Shown in pieces: positions 57,920 to 64,000 of a stretch of 64,000 nucleotides of DNA. The notes below the pieces were generated by a model. It worked only from the letters and a program-made list of their open reading frames with translations, ran no database searches and was not told the DNA's origin. Within the stretch, counting starts at the first letter, position 1; each line of letters begins with the position of its first letter. The DNA comes from Nyssa sinensis (lineage: Eukaryota > Streptophyta > Magnoliopsida > Cornales > Nyssaceae). The stretch covers positions 1,911,501-1,975,500 of the forward strand of contig CM018035.1 in assembly GCA_008638375.1 (NCBI GenBank). Reading direction: 5' to 3'. The position numbers were made by a program, and so were the translations under genes.

Positions 57920-60900
57920 GAGCAGGTCTTTTGAAATTTTCTGATTATGGTTTGCCACTACCCTTGATGTTGACTTAAATTGCGAAAATACCCTTACGCC
58001 TTGGGGTGCCTTGTAATTGTTTCAAAATGACTACAATGCCCTTGCTATTTGTTATCAGCAGTGTTGAAGTCCTTGTAATGGATAATGAAACAAAGAGTTA
58101 ATAAAGAATTAAAATCATAGACTCAAATAATTAGTTAAACTTTGAACCAAGCAAAAAAAAAAGGATTTAGGTTGCTAATAGAAATTAATCCAAAAAAGAA
58201 GCCCCATTCACAAAGGGCTTTATTTTATTTTTTTTATTACACAAAATTGTTTAATTAAAAATAAATATAATAACTCTTTTTGCATGTAAGAATAGTGAAG
58301 TAATTTATTTTTAAAATTAGTATTCTTAAATATTAATAGTACCACAATTTGTTAAAGATATAATTGCACTAAGGCATTTAAGTATTACTTTTTGAGGGTA
58401 AAATCCCACAAATTTTTTAAAATTGATTGGTTTTATTATGGCATGGCACAGTCATCCTTTAAACTTGTAAAGTGTATACAAATTGATAAGCGTTTATTAA
58501 GGTGATTAGTGGCTAATGATGACTAAGTATTCAAACAAATAGTATCTCAACCATTTGAGGTAATATATAAATGCTTATATTGTCATTATTGTTTTTAAAC
58601 AAAATATTTCTTGATTATTTTCAAAAATTAATCAAATATAATTTAACACAAGGATAATAAACCTTTATTGAGGGTCCATTTACGCGTTTGCCAAGCTAGA
58701 ATTTAGAGTTTTCGATTGATCGACGTACCGCCTAAGAGTTAAATAAGCATTTGGGCAAAAATTAATAAAACAAAAAGCCCGACTAAAATACATCTTTTGG
58801 TAACCTTGGATATATATATATATATATATATATATTAGCATATAAAGTGTGGCTAAAATCATTTAAGACGAATTTACACTTCATTGTTTTTTATAAATTT
58901 TGCACGATGTAATTGTGGATTTCTCCCATTACCCTCAATCTTTTTGTCTCGTGACCTCTATATCCCCACTCCATATTACAATACTAACTTTAATTACTTA
59001 AGCAATATATAATGTGTTTATATATATATATATATAATCACATAACTTTGATATAAATTTTATTTATATATATTACCATAGTTTAATGTATAGAATCGTA
59101 CGTAAAGAATAAACTAAATATTATAATCGTTTATAAACAACTATAAAAAAAATTATATATTCATATGCATTGTTAAAAAATAAAAAAAAAAAAATCTTTA
59201 AATTATAAAAAATTGAAAAGTCCTTATAATTATCCATGTAATTGCAAGGTAAATTAGTAGAGGTAATTACAAGGTGATTTGAGAAAATTTAGTGTAATTG
59301 TTAATTTTTAAAAATAAATAGGTACACGTGTCTTTGGGACATACTGTCATGTGGTCATGATAGGTCCCGATAGACTAGATACCTACAACTAGGACCTATA
59401 ATGTCTTTATTTTAAAATTCAATGCATTTCCACTATCATTTAAAAAGGAAAAAAAAAAGTTTATACAGGACACATCTATATTTGTGTTATTGCAAAGTAC
59501 TATCAAAATTTTATAAGCTCCAAAAACCTATTATATATATATATATGTGAGTGTGTGTGTGTGTTTGAAATTATAAAGACTAAAACTACACATTTTATGA
59601 CATCATTGGGTTAATTTGAATACAAGTCAAATATTAACCAGGCATGTCGCAAATTTTCAAAATTCTAATTAACCAATTTAAATATCTAACATGGACAAAA
59701 TGTTCAAAATTATTGAAATATAGAATTCATTATTCTCTGATTTAATACATATTATTTTTATAATAAGCAAAAATTTAAATCTCTTATCAATTCTATCTAA
59801 CCAGGTAACAGTGTACGCCTACTTACCAAATCACTTACGCTAAAGTAAAACTTACTAGGCCCACACAAAGCTAACTTTTTACGTGGATCGGTAGCCCTCC
59901 AAAAAATAAAATAGGCACTCGGTGAAATTTAATACACTTTTATTCACTACCATTTTGTCGAACATTTTATTTTTCAAATTTCCTCGATCTTTCTTGATTA
60001 CATAGGGTATTCAACACACAACCAAAATTTTATTAACCTCTCCTAAGCTTGGACATATTACGCTAAAATTTGATTAACCTCTCCAAAGTTTGGACATGTA
60101 CACACTACATGATCATCCTTACTTGGATTTTATGAGCTAATATTACAAATAGTAGCATTTCAACCATTGACTTTATATAAATATCATATTTGTTCTAATA
60201 TTTATTAAAAAAATTAACCATAGTTATTATATTCTTGAAATAATATATATGAATTGACAAAATTACCCATTCATGTTGCAAGCAAGACAACACAGCCCTT
60301 CCTAGCCAAAGCCGGAGGAAACGGCTTTCTAATGTAATTCCTTTGATGGACAGCTTCCCCCGAAAATGGCAACGGGCAAGGTGCGATTCCTAACTCTAAT
60401 CACGTTTTATATTTCTCAACCCGATTCTATCCTCTCAAACCCTTTTTTTTTCCAATACCATTTAAGACTGTTTTTTGATAGGTAAATTAAGACTTTATTA
60501 CCAAAGCATACAAAAAAATAGTGCGAGTATAATATAAAAAATCTTAAAACTCAATCTATATAATATGATTTATTAGTAAATATAGTTTATCTTAAGGATA
60601 AAAAAAACAATTTTAATATATAAACGGAGTCAGGGCGAGGGGAAGGAGCGACCATCTTGCCCCCAACTCCTACCCCTCCATACTTGTGTCATTAGAGACG
60701 GGACGAATCCGTGACATGGACTAGTCAATTTGTCATCTGTACTTTTTCCTAACTATTTGTATTTTATAATATAATTAATATTTAATAAGTTAATAATATA
60801 ATAATTAATAAATTTTTAAAAAACGAACTTATTTTTATAATAGGATAATTAATAATTATATTATCCCAATAATTAATCTATATATTTTTAAAAAATTATA

Positions 60901-61725
60901 ATATTAATTATAGTAAATTATAGTAACATCTTTAAATTTTTGATAATTATACCAACATTTATTAATTTTTTGAAATTATATATTTTTTTATTAATAAATT
61001 ACAAATACTTTTTGTTAATCAATTTTTTTTAAATGACAAAACTGTCATTTTCCTCGGCTTTTGCATACAAATCCGACCATAGAGATGCTTCCCGGTGGGC
61101 CTACACTACCAACCACCAAATATTGAATTTATCTCCCTCAGTCATGACCCATGAGCTCCGGCCGTCACAAGATACTTCGCGGAATAAAGAGCTCAATCGA
61201 CAAGCTGGGTAACGCCGCAAATTCTACTTGGTCCTTCACGGCATTGCAGACACGTTCAAAGTCACTTGTTTTTTTTCTTCTTCTGTTTTTTTCCCCTAAA
61301 TCCAGAAACAAAATTATAAATAAGGCCAAGCTATTCCCACCAAGTATAACTTTAACCATTTTTTTTTTTTAAAAAGGAGTATAAATGATCAAACGGGAAT
61401 CTGAATTACAATTCCCTTGTAAATAAAATAACAACTTCATCAAAATGCCTTGAGATTGGGCTGAGAGCTTCAGAAACCTTGTGCTGAAAGCTGGGGAATG
61501 GAAGGGAAGGGAAGAACTGTATGAGAAAGTAAACTTTAGAGGACCACGCCGAGATGATAAGCTACACATTCATCTACAATACAGTTCTGCACATGTGGCA
61601 TTCAGTCCAACCGCCAGGACCATGATACCCTAGGAGTACTGAAAACTTACACGTTATTTTCAAGAAAGACTGAAAACAGCACAACATTGAGCCTAATGAT
61701 TTAAGTATAATACTACAAATTAGGA
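57920..61725. other. Intergenic region between GIP1-like and BRX-like genes
   Basis: AT-rich, without a supported gene. (TA)n lies at 58811-58834 and (TA)n/(GT)n at 59534-59563. Two less AT-rich islands stand out. At 60290-60385, ATGGCAACGGGCAAG is followed by a donor-like gtgcga. At 61140-61260, an ATG opens MSSGRHKILRGIKSSIDKLG. Neither continues into a recognisable protein. Confidence 0.45.
60905..61045. mobile_element. Half copy of the fold-back MITE family
   Basis: It contains aaattatagtaa, aataaattacaaata, and tttttttaaatgacaaaactgtcatttt, in the same order as the left arm of the element at 29264-29785. The mirrored right arm is absent, so only one arm remains. Confidence 0.5.
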
Positions 61726-61731
61726 TTTATT
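61726..61731 (-). terminator. Candidate poly(A) signal of BRX-like gene
   Basis: AATAAA on the minus strand, about 285 bases after the stop codon at 62016. Plausible but not unique. Confidence 0.35.
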
Positions 61732-62015
61732 ACTGTAATTGACAATTAGCATCACCCACTGGACTATAATGCACCCAACAATTTCAACCCCAATCCCCAA
61801 CCAAGAAAGAAAACGGATAAAAAAAAGAAGAAGAGAAACCTCAATCCACAAAGACATGCTGAACCAAATCTAAAGGTTGGAGCACCATTTATATTTGAAA
61901 GCTTTGTTGATTCATTGTGCCCGGGCAGCACATAAAAGCCTTGAAACACGTATTTTTTAAGCGAAGGAAACACAATCTCCAAGGTCACCACCACCACCAC
62001 CAAAAGTTGGCTAAA

Positions 62016-64000
62016 TCACAAGTACTGTTCTTGTATCCTGGCTCTATTCTCTTCCCACCACAATCTCGCGTGCATTTCTCCAAACCTATCTCGACTGCAA
62101 CAAACGGTAGTGAAGCAATCATTTATGTTCTGCTCAAGTATCAACCAAAATGTTTTTCTTTGAATATAGAAAGCTCAAATAAAATTAAAAAAATTAGGTT
62201 CATAAAGCTGTATTTGTAATTTGTTTATGAAAGGTTGGATTGTAGGTAAACCACATGCTTCACCATTGAAACCCAATCCCACTTAACACCAAGGCTTTCA
62301 GAGAAATCACGATTAACAAGGAACTCGCCAAAACCATGCAAGCTATTTCAACGGCCAGAGAGATTGAGTGATTCCTAGATTGAGACTACCACAAACTCCA
62401 CAACAAAAAGACCCATCAACAACAGAAAACAATTGCAAACCATATGGAAAGTTAGATGATTAAAATTTTACCTTTATAACTCGAGCATTGTGTGAAATCG
62501 CATCAAGTCGCGGAATATATATATATATATTTTTAAAAAGTAGTAGTGTATTTTTCCATGGGAATCTTGAAAGAACAGTGTTCTAGAATCTAGGCAAAAT
62601 AAAAGAAAAGCAATTTTCAAGTGCAGTGAAAACTAAGATATATCACATTTTTATGTTCTTTTTATGATGTGACTGAAAATCTGTGCTTTCAGGACATCCC
62701 TAGTTAATCTTGATCATGCCACAACAATACCAAGTGGGCAGGAGTACCAGAACAGGTTTATTGTAACAAGTTCTAGTTTTCAGTCAATGGCCTTGTTAAG
62801 CTATTCAGATTTTTATATCACTCCACGGGAAGCATCGAACCTACCAAGATAGTTATATCCCATAATCAGTTTCGTTCCTTTGGCATTCCACAGTATAGAA
62901 ATCCACTTACCTGAACCGGACACGTCTAAGCTCCCGAGTGCCACCTGGCAGTGCTCTTATTGTGATGTAAACTCCTGGCTCATCCTGTTCAACCCATTCA
63001 GTCTCCAAATCACTGGCATTGCTGATGGACAGTTCTCCAGAGTGATCTACCTCTCTTGATGAACTAGTCCTTGCAGAAGGATCAACTGACGATGTCTCAG
63101 TTTTTGCTCCACTGATGCTGGAGAGTTTTGGGGTTGAAGCAATACCAGCAGAATCGTAGTAATGACGGGATTGCATTGGATGGTGGTCAAGTGAATCTGA
63201 TGAAGAGTAGGCCATCCCATTTGGATGGTGGAAATTGTGGGGAAGGCGTTCCTTGCTTAATGGTGGAGTCACAGGGCTGTCTTCAGCAGATTCAATCTTT
63301 GAGTTCTGAAAGTGAAAGTACTTTTCAACACCAAAACATAATAAATTATAACAAGTATATTCACAGAAATGAAGCAATTTTCTCATACTTTGCATAGCAT
63401 TTTAGAGCACAAATCCAATTATGAAGGGAGACATCAAAACAATTGATAGAATGGCTCATCATATGGAATGTAACAACAAGGTATGTTAGAACCTATCATA
63501 AACTCAGGTCAGTGGAAACAAAAATGTTCAATATCATGCCTCCAATATTGCTCAAATGATTTTTCTATGAATGATAAACAGATCATTCAGACAATATTTA
63601 CAAGCACCACTAGAATCATTATTTACGAATTAAACCATGAAAGAAACCATCTTTTGAACCATGATACATTTCACACACTCTCTGGTAAAAACAATCATGC
63701 CACTAGTAGGTGAGAGCTCACCTCATATTCAGATCTCGGTGGAGTTAGCAATGGTACTGCTTGGCGATTGAACCTCTGAACATTGTATAATTCCATAACC
63801 TTGTCATAGTTCTCTGCCCACCACCTTTGAGCTTGCCATTTGTTAAACATTTCACGACTGATCAAATCGACAAAACAATCATCAGCACTCCTAACCATTG
63901 ATTTAAAACTATACCAAAGAGAATGCCTCAGGATAAAATGAGCAGATGTTCCATGAGGTATTAAAATGTCAGAATCTTAAGACAACTTACAATGAGAGGA
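62016..64000 (-). CDS. BRXL: BREVIS RADIX-like protein, C-terminal part (5' part outside window)
   Basis: The three last coding exons are 63857-63722, 63305-62911 and 62094-62016, all in phase. The first encodes the second half of a BRX domain (REMFNKWQAQRWWAENYDKV ... LYNVQRFN). It is followed by a 131-codon exon with PVTPPLSKERLP, a Ser-rich linker, and the start of the second BRX domain (EWVEQDEPGVYITIRALPGG). The last exon completes it with RDRFGEMHARLWWEENRARI and ends EQYL. BRX proteins act at the plasma membrane and nucleus in auxin and brassinosteroid-linked growth; the BRX domain mediates protein contacts. This is family knowledge. The canonical linker motif PLPTPPRSEDE reads PLLTPPRSEYE here. 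The N-terminal KTL-type motifs and first half-domain lie beyond the window end. Confidence 0.95.

Noticed and set aside
41264..64000. A functional growth-signalling gene cluster (BG1-like, GIP1-like, BRX-like)
   Set aside because: The genes are far apart, have separate promoters, and no shared regulation is visible; proximity alone does not support a system.

Overview
The window is nuclear DNA from a eudicot plant. It is AT-rich, its genes are broken by many GT-AG introns, the intergenic space is full of (TA)n, (CT)n and (GT)n runs, and it carries remnants of plant SINEs, MITEs, a LINE and a Copia-like LTR. All five recognisable genes belong to conserved land-plant families. I could not fix the species. 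I see no rRNA, tRNA gene, CRISPR array, prokaryotic operon or organellar block.

Layout: (1) 0.6-10.9 kb, + strand: a complete DRG-family GTPase (399 aa, plant member of the animal DRG2 clade), with a 5'UTR intron and a probable GC-AG intron. (2) 12.05-17.9 kb, + strand: a complete omega-amidase (Nit2-like nitrilase, 315 aa, 10 exons). Its second intron carries a tandem partial copy of exon 2 and its fourth intron a phase-compatible cryptic terminal exon. (3) 18-32.9 kb: about 15 kb without a convincing gene, made of microsatellites, fold-back elements and decayed interspersed repeats. (4) 32.95-34.3 kb, - strand: a single-exon BIG GRAIN 1-like gene (445 aa). (5) 34.7-41.2 kb: intergenic, with a Copia-like LTR remnant and several recent tandem duplications. 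(6) 41.26-57.66 kb, - strand: a GBF-interacting protein 1-like gene (10 coding exons, about 863 aa) whose introns are loaded with transposon pieces. In this sequence it has a one-base frameshift in its largest upstream exon. (7) 57.9-62 kb: intergenic. (8) 62.0 kb to the window end, - strand: the last three exons of a BREVIS RADIX-like gene, whose 5' part lies outside the window.

The genes do not form a pathway. BIG GRAIN 1-like, BRX-like and GIP1-like proteins have each been connected with auxin or growth signalling in other plants, but their closeness here looks like ordinary plant gene order. I found no evidence of a new multi-gene system. The items most worth checking are the GC-AG intron, the omega-amidase exon duplication and cryptic exon, the GIP1-like frameshift, the nested transposon with two snRNA-type USE/TATA promoter modules inside a DRG intron, and several inverted-repeat element families with more than one copy in this window.
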